Shown: piece by piece, positions 8,418 through 17,549 of the stretch
Numbering within the stretch: position 1 is the stretch's first letter
How the letters are laid out: every line of letters starts with the position of its first letter
NCBI RefSeq assembly: GCF_000730425.1
Contig: NZ_CP008896.1
Coordinates: 5,766,001-5,830,000, forward strand
Reading direction: 5' to 3'
DNA length: 64,000 nt
Origin: Pseudomonas fluorescens
GTDB lineage: Bacteria > Pseudomonadota > Gammaproteobacteria > Pseudomonadales > Pseudomonadaceae
Made by a program: the position numbers and the translations under genes
Notes under the pieces: model-generated
Database searches by the model: none
Told to the model about the DNA's origin: nothing
The model's input: only the letters and a program-made list of their open reading frames with translations

Positions 8418-9350
8418 ATGAGCATCAATCTTCCTTTGCCATTGCTGGGTGAAATGGCGATTTTCGTCAAAGTGGTGGAAACCGGCAGCTTTTCTGAGGC
8501 CGCGCGCCAGTTGGGGGCTTCGCCATCGGCGGTGAGCCGTAGCATCTCGCGCCTGGAAAAGGCCCTGGCCACTCGGTTATTGCAGCGCACCACGCGCAAG
8601 CTGCGCTTGAGCGAAGGGGGCGAGGCCGTGTTCAAGCGCTGTCAGGAAATGGTCAACGCGGCGCGCTCGGTCATGGAAATCAGCGGCCAGTACACCCACG
8701 AGGCGGAAGGGCTGGTGCGGGTCAGCGTGCCCAAGGCGGTCGGGCGGTTTGTGGTGCATCCGCATATGCCGCAATTTCTGCGGCGTTATCCCAAGGTCGA
8801 TGTGCAGTTGATCCTGGAGGATCGACCGGTGGATTTGATTGATGACAATGTCGACCTGAGCATCCGTATCACCGACAGCCCACCGCCGGGCTTGGTGGGG
8901 CGCCAGTTACTGCCGATCGAGCATTTGCTGTGTGCCACGCCCCAGTATCTGGCCACCCACGGGATGCCGCTGCACCCCCATGACTTGCTGGAGCACAGTT
9001 GCATCTACCTGGGCGAAACCCCCGGGGATGCGCGCTGGAAATTCCGCCAGGCTGGCAAAACAGTGACGGTGGGTGTACATGGGCGCTATGCGGCCAATCA
9101 CACGGGGGTGCGGTTGGATGCGGTGTTGCAGGACGTGGGGATTGGCAGCTTGCCGTATTTCACTGCGCGCCATGCATTGGAGGAGGGGCGGTTGGTGCAG
9201 GTCCTGGCGCAATGGGATTTCATTGCCTCGTACCATGGTGATGCCTGGTTGCTGCATTCCCCCACACGATACCTGCCGCCGAAGTTGCGGGTGTTTATCG
9301 ATTATCTGGTGGAGTGCATGGCGCGGGAGCCGACATTGCATCGGCGGTAG
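8418..9350 (+). CDS. LysR-family transcriptional regulator
   Basis: A 310-residue LysR regulator of the large DhcR/YafC-like group. The HTH is in ETGSFSEAARQLGASPSAVS, followed by the linker helix SRLEKALATRLLQRTT and the effector domain with VDLSIRITD and IGSLPYF. Neither the ATG at 8418 nor the one at 8403 has a good Shine-Dalgarno site; 8418 is used because it gives the N-terminus usual in the group. Divergent from alaX, which it might regulate; no other partner is visible. Confidence 0.85.
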   Translation: MSINLPLPLLGEMAIFVKVVETGSFSEAARQLGASPSAVSRSISRLEKALATRLLQRTTRKLRLSEGGEAVFKRCQEMVNAARSVMEISGQYTHEAEGLVRVSVPKAVGRFVVHPHMPQFLRRYPKVDVQLILEDRPVDLIDDNVDLSIRITDSPPPGLVGRQLLPIEHLLCATPQYLATHGMPLHPHDLLEHSCIYLGETPGDARWKFRQAGKTVTVGVHGRYAANHTGVRLDAVLQDVGIGSLPYFTARHALEEGRLVQVLAQWDFIASYHGDAWLLHSPTRYLPPKLRVFIDYLVECMAREPTLHRR

Positions 9351-9365
9351 GCGCGCGAGCGAAAA

Positions 9366-9457
9366 TGTGGGAGCGGGCTTGCCCGCGATAGCGGTGTATC
9401 AGTCAACTCATGTATCGACTGGCACTCAGCCATCGCGGGCAAGCCCGCTCCTACACA
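9366..9457. repeat. REPIN (paired REP palindromes)
   Basis: Two inverted copies of the GGGAGCGGGCTTGCCCGCGAT-type REP, about 45 bases apart, form one long hairpin between the convergent LysR gene and the conserved gene at 9495. The spacer and arm ends are diverged. Confidence 0.85.
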
Positions 9458-9494
9458 AGCCCTCTCCACACCTGGATTTTCGGTGCGTTCGGGA

Positions 9495-9902
9495 TCAGTG
9501 CTTGGACTGGTCTTGGGGCATAGCCAGCAACTGCTTTTCCTGGTTCCAGTCGAAAGGCTCGTCGTTCTGCTCGGCTTCGAAGCGGCGTTCTTCCAGGGCC
9601 TGGTACAGGTCCAGTTCATCGTCGGGCATGAAGTGCAGGCAGTCACCGCCGAAAAACCACAGCAGGTCACGTGGCACCAGATGGGCAATCTGCGGGTAGC
9701 GCAGGATGACCTGGCTCATGATGTCCTGGCCCAGGTATTGGCTTTCGATCGGGTCGATGGGCAGCATGGCCCGCAGTTCATCAAAGCGCTCCAGGAACAA
9801 CGCGTGGCTTTCCTCGGGAACCTGTTCGGCTTCGCCGACGGCAACCAGGATACTGCGCAGGTGGTCGAGCAAGACGAGATGATCGGCAACGACGTTGGAC
9901 AC
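9495..9902 (-). CDS. Conserved Pseudomonas protein (PA2817-like)
   Basis: A 135-residue acidic cytoplasmic protein with no membrane segment or catalytic motif that I recognise. Visible features are a helical N-terminus (ADHLVLLDHLRSILVAVGEAE) and a conserved-looking WFFGGDCLHFMPDDEL block. Its place next to fadE matches, from memory, the small hypothetical near PA2815 in P. aeruginosa, so it is a genuine conserved gene of unknown role, perhaps linked to fatty-acid metabolism by context only. Confidence 0.75.
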   Translation of the reverse strand: MSNVVADHLVLLDHLRSILVAVGEAEQVPEESHALFLERFDELRAMLPIDPIESQYLGQDIMSQVILRYPQIAHLVPRDLLWFFGGDCLHFMPDDELDLYQALEERRFEAEQNDEPFDWNQEKQLLAMPQDQSKH

Positions 9903-9979
9903 GGGAGTAAGTCCTCATAAAGCAAAAACGGGCGCGAGAGTATATAGCTCTCGCGCCCGCTTTTATATGACCGCCGGTA

Positions 9980-12427
9980 TTAGCGGACTCTGCCTGGTGC
10001 CTGGGCCAACTCCTCTTTGCTGAAGTCATCCACATCGATCACCTTGCGCCGTGCAGCTTCTGCGTCGCGCAGGGTCTGCGCTTCAGCTGGTTGCAGCACG
10101 CCGGCTTCCAGTGCCGCTTCGATGGCATGCTCCCCTGCGCGGGGCTTGACCTGGCCACTCTTGAGGGCGCTGTGGAGTTTCTTTTGTAGGGGATGGCTGG
10201 CACCCAGCAGGTCGTAGGCATGTTGCAACGCGCCTACCGGGTCTTGCGCCGATTGCGGGCGATAGCAGCCAGCCAGCAGCTCTTCGAGGGTCGGATCCCC
10301 CTTGGCCCGGCCAATCACTGCCGCGACCTCGGCGTCCAGTGCGTCGGACGGGCCTGTGTGGCGGCGACCGAACGGGAACACGATGACCCGCATCAGGCAG
10401 CCCAGCACTTTGTTGGGGAAGTTGCCGAGCAGTTCATCCAGCGCGCGTTCCGACTGGCCCAGGCTTTCTTCCATGGCCCAGGCAAACAGCGGCTCCAGAT
10501 GGTCCGGGGAGTCGAGATCGTGGTAGCGCTTGAGCGCCGCCGAGGCCAGGTACATATGGCTGAGCACATCCCCCAACCGCGCCGACAGGCGTTCGCGACG
10601 CTTCAACTCGCCCCCCAGCAGCATCATGCTCAGGTCCGCCAGTAGGGCGAATGCGGCAGCCTGGCGGTTGAGCGCGCGGAAATAGCCCTGGCTCAAGCGG
10701 TTGCCCGGAGTTTTTTCGAAGTGGCCCAGGCCCAGGTTCAGCACCAGGGTGCTGGCCGCGTTGCTCACGGCAAAGCCGATATGTTGCATCAGTAGCCCAT
10801 CGAACTCCTTGAGGGCCTGATCGCGGTCTTCACGGCCAGCCAGGGCCATTTCCTTGAGCACGAACGGGTGGCAACGGATTGCCCCCTGGCCGAAGATCAT
10901 CAGGTTGCGCGAGAGGATATTCGCGCCTTCGACAGTGATGAAGATCGGCGCCCCTTGCCAGCTGCGGCCCAGGTAATTGTTGGGCCCCATGATGATGCCC
11001 TTGCCACCGTGCACGTCCATGGCATGGCTGATGCATTCGCGGCCGCGCTCGGTCAGGTGGTACTTGAGGATTGCCGAGAGCACCGAGGGCTTTTCCCCCA
11101 GGTCGACGGCATTGGCGGTGAGCATCCGCGCGCTGTCCATCAGCCAGGCATTGCCGCCGATACGGGCCAGGGCTTCCTGGATGCCCTCGAAGGCCGAGAG
11201 TGGCACGTTGAACTGCTCGCGCACTTGGGCGTACTGGCCGGTCACCAGGCTGGTGAACTTGGCGGCGCCAGTGCCCACCGCCGGCAGGGAGATCGAACGG
11301 CCTACCGACAGGCAGTTCATCAGCATCATCCAGCCCTTGCCGAGCATTTCCTGGCCGCCGATCAGGAAGTCCAGGGGAATGAAAACGTCCTTGCCGGAGT
11401 TGGGGCCATTCATGAACGCGGCGCCCAGGGGCAGATGGCGACGGCCGATTTCCACGCCGGGGGTGTCGGTGGGGATCAGCGCCAGGCTGATGCCCAGGTC
11501 TTCTTCTTCACCCAGCAGGTGGTCCGGGTCATGGGCCTTGAAGGCCAGGCCGAGCAGGGTCGCGACCGGTCCCAGGGTGATATAGCGTTTTTCCCAGTTC
11601 AGGCGCAGGCCAAGGGTTTCCTTGCCTTCCCATTCGCCTTTGCAGATTACCCCGGTGTCGGGCATCGCACCGGCATCGGAACCGGCCAGCGGGCCAGTCA
11701 GGGCAAAGCACGGGATGTCATCGCCACGGGCCAGGCGTGGCAGGTAGTGGTTGCGTTGCTCATCGGTGCCGTAGTGCAGCAGCAGTTCTGCCGGGCCCAG
11801 GGAGTTGGGGACCATTACCGTGGAGGCAAGGTCGCCGCTGCGGGTTGCCAGTTTCATCGCCACCTGGGAATGGGCGTAGGCCGAAAAGCCCTTGCCACCG
11901 AACTCCTTGGGGATGATCAGGGCAAAGAAGCCATGTTGCTTGATATGGTCCCAGGCTGCCGGTGGCAGGTCCATGGCCTGGCCGATTTCCCAGTCGGTGA
12001 CCATGGCGCACAGCTCTTCGGTGGGGCCGTCGATAAAGGCCTGTTCTTCTTCGGTCAGTTGCGCCTTGGGGTAGGCCAGCAGCTTGTCCCAGTCGGGGCG
12101 GCCGCTGAACAGTTCGCCGTCCCACCACACGGTACCGGCGTCAATGGCATCGCGCTCGGTCTCGGACATCGGCGGCAAGACTTTCTGGAACCAGTTGAAC
12201 AGCGGTGCGGTGAAGTACTGGCGGCGCAGGTCGGGCAGCAGCAGCGGTGCAGCGACCGCCGCCAGCAGGGCCCAGAACACCAGCAGCAGCCAGCCCGGCG
12301 CATGGCTGAAGGCGCCCATCGCCAACAGGTAGACGGCGACCACGCCCAGGGCGGGCAGGGGGGCGGTACGACGGTGTGCCAGGTAGGCAATGCCGAGCAC
12401 CAGAACCAGTATCCACAACAACAGCAT
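9980..12427 (-). CDS. fadE: Membrane-bound acyl-CoA dehydrogenase FadE
   Basis: An 815-residue acyl-CoA dehydrogenase for the first step of fatty-acid beta-oxidation. Two to three N-terminal hydrophobic helices (residues about 1-65) anchor it to the inner membrane, followed by the ACAD N-terminal, middle (CFALTGPLAGSD flavin region) and C-terminal domains and the long extra C-terminus (DUF1974-like) typical of gamma-proteobacterial FadE. The start is the ATG at 12427, seven bases after GGAGG; an in-frame TTG at 12433 is rejected. A separate transcript from the transglutaminase-like gene, which is divergent across about 200 bases. Confidence 0.93.
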   Translation of the reverse strand: MLLLWILVLVLGIAYLAHRRTAPLPALGVVAVYLLAMGAFSHAPGWLLLVFWALLAAVAAPLLLPDLRRQYFTAPLFNWFQKVLPPMSETERDAIDAGTVWWDGELFSGRPDWDKLLAYPKAQLTEEEQAFIDGPTEELCAMVTDWEIGQAMDLPPAAWDHIKQHGFFALIIPKEFGGKGFSAYAHSQVAMKLATRSGDLASTVMVPNSLGPAELLLHYGTDEQRNHYLPRLARGDDIPCFALTGPLAGSDAGAMPDTGVICKGEWEGKETLGLRLNWEKRYITLGPVATLLGLAFKAHDPDHLLGEEEDLGISLALIPTDTPGVEIGRRHLPLGAAFMNGPNSGKDVFIPLDFLIGGQEMLGKGWMMLMNCLSVGRSISLPAVGTGAAKFTSLVTGQYAQVREQFNVPLSAFEGIQEALARIGGNAWLMDSARMLTANAVDLGEKPSVLSAILKYHLTERGRECISHAMDVHGGKGIIMGPNNYLGRSWQGAPIFITVEGANILSRNLMIFGQGAIRCHPFVLKEMALAGREDRDQALKEFDGLLMQHIGFAVSNAASTLVLNLGLGHFEKTPGNRLSQGYFRALNRQAAAFALLADLSMMLLGGELKRRERLSARLGDVLSHMYLASAALKRYHDLDSPDHLEPLFAWAMEESLGQSERALDELLGNFPNKVLGCLMRVIVFPFGRRHTGPSDALDAEVAAVIGRAKGDPTLEELLAGCYRPQSAQDPVGALQHAYDLLGASHPLQKKLHSALKSGQVKPRAGEHAIEAALEAGVLQPAEAQTLRDAEAARRKVIDVDDFSKEELAQAPGRVR

Positions 12428-12629
12428 ATTCAATCCTCCGTGAAACCAGGGGCAGAAGCACCCTCAGAGCTTAGTCGGCATCCGAAAAAGCGGTGCCTGA
12501 GGGTGTTACGTGGTGTGGCGGGAAGTGCTCTTCAGTCACAGGCAGCAGGCCCCGACATTTGGCCGAATCGTCGTTATCCCTCGGTCGGGCCTGTGGTTAG
12601 ACTCCAGGCTCGCCTCGGAGAAAATTCCC

Positions 12630-13289
12630 ATGAATGCGTACTTGAGTCCCAGCCGCTTCATCGATAGTGACCACCCTGCGGTGGTGGAGTTCGCCGAAAA
12701 ACATCGCGGTTCGAGCCAGGATCCCCGTGACCAGGCAGTCAGTCTCTACTACGCCGTGCGTGAAGCGGTGCGCTACAACCCTTACACCTTCAGTCGCGAT
12801 CCGCAAACCTTGTGTGGCAGCTACGCCCTGGCGGCGGGCCAGAGCTATTGCGTGCCCAAGGCCACCCTGCTGGCGGCCTGCGCCCGGCATTGCGGCATAC
12901 CGTCGCGTATTGGCCTGGCGGATGTGCGCAATCATTTATCGACGCCGCGCCTGATCGAGCTGCTCAAGAGTGATGTGTTCGCCATGCACGGCTACACCGA
13001 GTTGTATCTGGACGGGCGCTGGGTCAAGGCGACGCCGGCGTTCAACCAGCAACTGTGCGAACTGTTCGATGTCCCCCCCCTGGATTTCGACGGGGTCAAT
13101 GACAGTGTTTTCCACCCATTCAACCGCCAGGGCCGGCGTTCCATGGAGTATGTGGTGGACCATGGGCAATTTGCCGAGGTGCCCGAAGAATTCTTCTTTG
13201 CGCACATAAAGAAATGTTACCCACACCTGTTTGGCGAGCAGTCGCCGCAATTGTTAGGTGATATGCAGAGCGATTTGAGTCAGGGCTGA
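12630..13289 (+). CDS. Transglutaminase-like cysteine protein
   Basis: A 219-residue protein of the transglutaminase/arylamine-like core superfamily. The probable Cys-His-Asp triad is Cys in QSYCVPKATLL (about residue 72), His in AMHGYTELYLDGRW, and the Asp just after it. The ACARHCGIPSRIG segment is standard for the fold. No signal peptide, so a cytoplasmic peptidase or hydrolase is expected rather than a cell-wall crosslinker. ATG at 12630 has CGGAG nine bases upstream. Followed 43 bases later by a GST gene, so possibly cotranscribed. Confidence 0.83.
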   Translation: MNAYLSPSRFIDSDHPAVVEFAEKHRGSSQDPRDQAVSLYYAVREAVRYNPYTFSRDPQTLCGSYALAAGQSYCVPKATLLAACARHCGIPSRIGLADVRNHLSTPRLIELLKSDVFAMHGYTELYLDGRWVKATPAFNQQLCELFDVPPLDFDGVNDSVFHPFNRQGRRSMEYVVDHGQFAEVPEEFFFAHIKKCYPHLFGEQSPQLLGDMQSDLSQG

Positions 13290-13332
13290 ACCGGCGTATG
13301 CTGCTGCGGCATTCATCCACTGGGAGGCGGTC

Positions 13333-13950
13333 ATGCTGAAGATCTGGGGTCGTAAAAATTCGTCAAACGTCAGGAAGGCACTCTGGTGCGCCGAGGAACT
13401 CGGCCTGGACTATGAGGCAATTGATGCGGGCGGGGCCTTTGGTGTGGTCGATACGCCGCAGTATCGGGCGTTGAACCCTAATGGCCGGGTGCCGATGATC
13501 GAGGACGGCGAGTTTGTGTTGTGGGAGTCCAACACGATCGTGCGTTATCTGTGCGCCAAACAGGCGTCGAACTGGTACCCCACGGATCTGCAGGCGCGAG
13601 CCAACGCCGAGAAGTGGATGGACTGGACCACTTCGACCTTTGCCGAACCGTTCAAGATTGTGTTCTGGGGCATTCTGCGGACCCCGGCCGATCGGCAGAA
13701 CTGGGACAACATCCATGCCGGGCGCAATGCCTGCATCGAGGTGTTGAAAACCGTGGACCAGGCACTGGCCGAGCAGCCCTACCTGTCCGGCAACGAGATC
13801 GGCATGGGTGATATTCCCCTGGGCAGCTTTATCTATGCCTGGTTCGAGATGCCTATCGAGCGTCCGTCCATGCCCCATCTGGAGGCGTGGTACCAGCGCT
13901 TGCAGCAACGCCCGGCCTATCAGAAAGCGGTGATGACCGCGTTGACTTAA
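13333..13950 (+). CDS. Glutathione S-transferase
   Basis: A 205-residue soluble GST. The N-terminal thioredoxin-like domain holds a Ser-rich active-site loop (GRKNSSNVRKALW, Ser rather than Tyr) and the glutathione gamma-glutamyl contact LWESNTI; the helical C-terminal domain starts near residue 85. GGAGG precedes the ATG. It belongs to the Ser/Cys-type bacterial GSTs (theta/beta-like). It sits between the transglutaminase-like gene and an ABC exporter, the same order I remember in P. aeruginosa PA2811-PA2814. Confidence 0.9.
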   Translation: MLKIWGRKNSSNVRKALWCAEELGLDYEAIDAGGAFGVVDTPQYRALNPNGRVPMIEDGEFVLWESNTIVRYLCAKQASNWYPTDLQARANAEKWMDWTTSTFAEPFKIVFWGILRTPADRQNWDNIHAGRNACIEVLKTVDQALAEQPYLSGNEIGMGDIPLGSFIYAWFEMPIERPSMPHLEAWYQRLQQRPAYQKAVMTALT

Positions 13951-13985
13951 TACTGACTATTAATACAGGTGACTGTACTTGTACG

Positions 13986-14014
13986 GCGCCGGCAAGCACC
14001 ATGCCTGCCGGCGC
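13986..14014. terminator. GC-rich hairpin after the GST gene
   Basis: A 9-bp perfect stem (GCGCCGGCA / TGCCGGCGC) with an 11-nt loop lies between the GST and ABC genes. There is no clean T-tract, so it may be an attenuating structure rather than a full terminator. Confidence 0.4.
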
Positions 14015-14083
14015 TGTGGTTGTATTTCGTATGGCACGCCCTTATCTATTCTTCCTATTCCCTTCCTTGGTGCGTAATCCGAT

Positions 14084-15016
14084 ATGAGTTCCGCTCTGTC
14101 CATCCGGCAGCTAACCAAAACCTACGGCAACGGTTTCCAGGCCCTGAGTGGTATCGATCTGGATGTCGCCGAAGGTGATTTCTTTGCCTTGCTTGGCCCC
14201 AACGGTGCCGGCAAGTCGACCACCATCGGCATTCTGTCGACCCTGGTCAACAAGACCAGTGGCACCGTGAATATCTTTGGCCATGACCTGGATAAATCCC
14301 CCGCCGCGCTCAAGCGCAGCATCGGCGTGGTGCCCCAGGAGTTCAACTTCAACCAGTTTGAAAAGACCTTTGATATCGTCGTGACCCAGGCCGGTTACTA
14401 CGGCATCCCGCCGAAGATCGCCAAGGAGCGTGCCGAGCAGTACCTGACCCAATTGGGGCTGTGGGACAAGCGTGACGTGCCATCGCGCTCCCTGTCCGGC
14501 GGCATGAAGCGACGCCTGATGATCGCCCGCGCCCTGGTGCACGAGCCACGCTTGCTGATCCTCGACGAGCCGACGGCGGGGGTCGATATTGAGTTGCGTC
14601 GCTCGATGTGGACGTTCCTTACCGAACTGAACCAGAAAGGCATCACCATCATCCTCACCACCCATTACCTGGAGGAGGCTGAACAGTTATGCCGCAACAT
14701 CGGCATCATCGACCACGGCACCATTGTCGAGAACACCAGCATGCGCAACCTGCTGGGCCAGTTGCATGTGGAGACGTTCGTGCTCGACTTGAAGAACAAT
14801 CTGTCGGAGCCACCGCAGCTGATTGGCTACCCAACCCGCCTGGTAGACAGCCATACGCTGGAAGTCCAGGTCGATAAAGCCGTAGGCATCACCGCGCTGT
14901 TCAGCCAGTTGGCCCTGCAGAACATTGAAGTGTTGAGCCTGCGTAACAAAACCAATCGCCTTGAGGAGCTGTTCGTGTCCCTGGTGGAGAAAAATCTGGC
15001 GAAGGTGGCGGTATGA
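14084..15016 (+). CDS. ABC exporter ATP-binding protein
   Basis: A 310-residue ATPase of the DrrA/CcmA-like ABC-2 exporter class. Walker A is GPNGAGKST (about residues 37-45), the signature is LSGGMKRR, Walker B is LLILDEPTAG, and the switch His is in LTTHYLEE. About 80 extra C-terminal residues after the nucleotide-binding domain are usual for this class. It overlaps the permease gene by four bases (ATGA), so the two are translationally coupled. Substrate not predictable; drug or polysaccharide-precursor export is possible. Confidence 0.92.
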   Translation: MSSALSIRQLTKTYGNGFQALSGIDLDVAEGDFFALLGPNGAGKSTTIGILSTLVNKTSGTVNIFGHDLDKSPAALKRSIGVVPQEFNFNQFEKTFDIVVTQAGYYGIPPKIAKERAEQYLTQLGLWDKRDVPSRSLSGGMKRRLMIARALVHEPRLLILDEPTAGVDIELRRSMWTFLTELNQKGITIILTTHYLEEAEQLCRNIGIIDHGTIVENTSMRNLLGQLHVETFVLDLKNNLSEPPQLIGYPTRLVDSHTLEVQVDKAVGITALFSQLALQNIEVLSLRNKTNRLEELFVSLVEKNLAKVAV

Positions 15017-15792
15017 GTTCCGAGTTCCAACCCAACCTGGTAGCGCTCAATACCATCGTCTACCGCGAAGTGAAGCGCTTCATGCGCATCTGGCCGCAAA
15101 CCTTGCTGCCGCCGGCGATCACCATGGTCCTGTATTTCGTGATCTTCGGGAACCTGATCGGTCGACAGATCGGCGATATGGGTGGCTTCACCTACATGGA
15201 GTACATTGTGCCGGGGCTGATCATGATGTCGGTGATCACCAACTCCTACGGCAACGTGGTGTCGAGTTTCTTTGGCAGCAAGTTCCAGCGTTCCATCGAA
15301 GAGCTGATGGTTTCGCCGGTGTCGCCGCACACCATCCTGATTGGCTACACCCTGGGCGGCGTACTGCGCGGCTTGATGGTCGGGGCGATTGTGACGGTGC
15401 TGTCGATGTTTTTCACCGACCTGCAGGTGCATCACCTGGGGGTGACGATCCTGGTGGTGGTGCTGACAGCGACGATCTTCTCGCTGCTGGGCTTTATCAA
15501 CGCAGTGTTTGCGCGCAACTTCGATGACATTTCAATCATCCCGACCTTTGTGTTGACGCCGCTGACCTACCTGGGCGGGGTGTTTTATTCGATCACCTTG
15601 CTGCCGCCATTCTGGCAAACGGTGTCGATGGCCAACCCGGTGCTGCACATGGTCAACGCCTTCCGCTACGGGATCCTGGGTGTGTCGGATATCAAGATCA
15701 GCGTGGCGATCACCTTCATGATCGTGGCGACGGTGGTGTTGTACATCGGGTGCGCACGGTTGCTGGTGAGTGGGCGTGGGATGCGTACCTGA
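15013..15792 (+). CDS. ABC-2 type exporter permease
   Basis: A 259-residue inner-membrane protein with about six hydrophobic helices and the ABC-2 family signature region (FVLTPLTYLGGVFYSI) between the fifth and sixth. It pairs with the ATPase encoded immediately upstream through a four-base overlap and would act as a homodimer. A REPIN follows the stop. Confidence 0.92.
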   Translation: MSSEFQPNLVALNTIVYREVKRFMRIWPQTLLPPAITMVLYFVIFGNLIGRQIGDMGGFTYMEYIVPGLIMMSVITNSYGNVVSSFFGSKFQRSIEELMVSPVSPHTILIGYTLGGVLRGLMVGAIVTVLSMFFTDLQVHHLGVTILVVVLTATIFSLLGFINAVFARNFDDISIIPTFVLTPLTYLGGVFYSITLLPPFWQTVSMANPVLHMVNAFRYGILGVSDIKISVAITFMIVATVVLYIGCARLLVSGRGMRT

Positions 15793-15820
15793 GCAAGGTC
15801 TAAAAATGTGAGAGCGGGTT

Positions 15821-15914
15821 TGTGTGGGAGCGGGCTTGCTCGCCAATGCGTTGGGTCAGCCAATACATGTACTGACTGGCACAGCGCATTCGCGAGCAAG
15901 CCCGCTCCCACATT
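15821..15914. repeat. REPIN
   Basis: Paired REP palindromes (GTGGGAGCGGGCTTGCTCGC and its complement) about 45 bases apart, right after the permease gene. A partial extra REP-like start, GAGAGCGGGTTTGTG, lies just before it at 15809-15823. Confidence 0.85.
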
Positions 15915-16327
15915 TGGATTTGTGTGCTGCCCTGGCAACGCTCCAGAATCACCTGTAACTGCCCACCCAGAATCGTCACGCAGTACCCCGGCGTCTGGCT
16001 GCACTGCGCATCGCGCATCATATTGCGCCCCGGTTCCGAGTTCATCTCGTCCAGGTACTGTTCAGTCCAGGCGCGCGGGGCGTTTTGCCTGCCGTCTTTG
16101 TTGGCAGGCAATCTGACCCGCAGTTTTGGCCTGATCGCCGCCACTGATGGCTACGGTGTGGTGCTGATTGTATTGGCGCTTGGCGCTCTGTTTGGCTTGA
16201 TGAAGCAAGTACCGATCAAGGCTTCATATAGGTAAAATAGATAACAGTTAGAGATATTACCCGTTATATAGATATTCGCTTGGCTTCTATCATGGGCTCA
16301 ACCTCATACGAGGAAGAGGATTGAGCC
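15915..16327. other. Intergenic stretch with possible gene remnants
   Basis: About 410 bases without a convincing complete gene. On the minus strand, 15940-16134 has protein-like composition (a TPGYCVTILGGQLQVILER block) but its frame runs on into the REPIN. On the plus strand, the last 100 bases before 16235 encode a hydrophobic run, YGVVLIVLALGALFGL, like the end of a membrane transporter. A 9-bp hairpin (TTGCCTGCC / GGCAGGCAA, 16085-16111) lies between. From 16230 the DNA becomes AT-rich, presumably the promoter of the TDT gene. Confidence 0.35.
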
Positions 16328-17482
16328 ATGACGTGCCCCAATAGCATCACCCCCAACTACAAATTGTTCAGCCACCTGGCCGCTCCCAGGGAAGTGATTC
16401 GCCAGTTCACCCCCAACTGGTTCGCCGCCACCATGGGGACCGGCGTGCTGGCGTTGGCCCTGGCGCAATTGCCGGTACAACTGCCGGGTGTCTATGCCAT
16501 CGCCGAAGGGCTGTGGCTGCTGACGATCTTTCTGTTTGTGTTGTTCAGCGGTTTGTACGCGGCGCGTTGGGTGATGTTTTTTCACGAAGCGCGGCGAATT
16601 TTCGGGCATTCCACCGCCTCGATGTTCTTTGGCACCATCCCCATGGGCCTGGCGACCATCATCAATGGTCTGCTGTTGTTTGGCCTGCCGCGCTGGGGTG
16701 AGGGTGTGGTGCCACTGGCTGAGGCGCTATGGTGGCTGGACGTGGCCATGGCCCTGGCATGCGGGGTGTTGATCCCGTTCATGATGTTTACCCGCCAGGA
16801 ACACAGCATTGATCAGATGACTGCGGTCTGGCTGCTGCCGGTAGTGGCTGCCGAAGTCGCGGCGGCCAGTGGTGGCCTGTTGGCGCCGCACTTGGCTGAC
16901 GCCCATTCACAATGGGTAATGTTGGTGACCAGCTACGTGCTCTGGGCGTTTTCCCTACCGATAGCATTCAGCATTCTGACGATCCTGATGCTGCGCATGG
17001 CCCTGCATAAACTGCCCCACGCCAATATGGCCGCGTCGAGCTGGCTGGCCCTTGGCCCGATCGGCACGGGGGCTCTGGGCATGTTGTTGCTGGGCCAGGA
17101 TTCGCCAGCGATTTTCGCCGCCAATGGCTTTGCCGGTATCGGTGAGATTGCTGCAGGCCTGGGGCTCGTTGCCGGCATCACCCTATGGGGGCTGGGCTTG
17201 TGGTGGATGTTGATAGCGGTGCTGATCACCCTGCGTTACCTGCGCGCCGGCATTCCGTTCAACCTGGGCTGGTGGGGCTTCACCTTCCCGCTGGGGGTCT
17301 ATGCCCTGACTACCTTGAAACTGGGCAGCACCTTGCACCTGGCGTTTTTCAGCGTGACCGGCAGCGTACTGGTGGCCGCACTGGCCCTGATGTGGCTGGT
17401 GGTCAGCAAGCGCACCGTGCAGGGGGCGTACAAAGGTGAGCTGTTTGTTTCACCGTGCATTGCAGGAGTGGGGAATAAGTAA
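16328..17482 (+). CDS. TDT/SLAC1-family transporter (TehA/sulfite-exporter type)
   Basis: A 384-residue polytopic inner-membrane protein with about ten hydrophobic helices and the N-terminal TPNWFAATMGTGVL block characteristic of the tellurite-resistance/dicarboxylate transporter (TDT) family. Relatives export C4-dicarboxylates or sulfite or act as anion channels (TehA, SSU1). The cytoplasmic N-terminus is short. GGAAGAGGA precedes the ATG. It stands alone. The exact substrate is uncertain. Confidence 0.85.
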   Translation: MTCPNSITPNYKLFSHLAAPREVIRQFTPNWFAATMGTGVLALALAQLPVQLPGVYAIAEGLWLLTIFLFVLFSGLYAARWVMFFHEARRIFGHSTASMFFGTIPMGLATIINGLLLFGLPRWGEGVVPLAEALWWLDVAMALACGVLIPFMMFTRQEHSIDQMTAVWLLPVVAAEVAAASGGLLAPHLADAHSQWVMLVTSYVLWAFSLPIAFSILTILMLRMALHKLPHANMAASSWLALGPIGTGALGMLLLGQDSPAIFAANGFAGIGEIAAGLGLVAGITLWGLGLWWMLIAVLITLRYLRAGIPFNLGWWGFTFPLGVYALTTLKLGSTLHLAFFSVTGSVLVAALALMWLVVSKRTVQGAYKGELFVSPCIAGVGNK

Positions 17483-17549
17483 GCAGGATTAGGTAAAGTC
17501 GTGGCCTGAAAAATCAATAAAGCCTTCAGGCCACGCAGGAACACGGACG

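Noticed and set aside
10868..12667. A 599-codon open frame opposite fadE
   Set aside because: Antisense shadow of fadE; its Gln/His/Ala-rich composition is typical for the complement of a high-GC gene.
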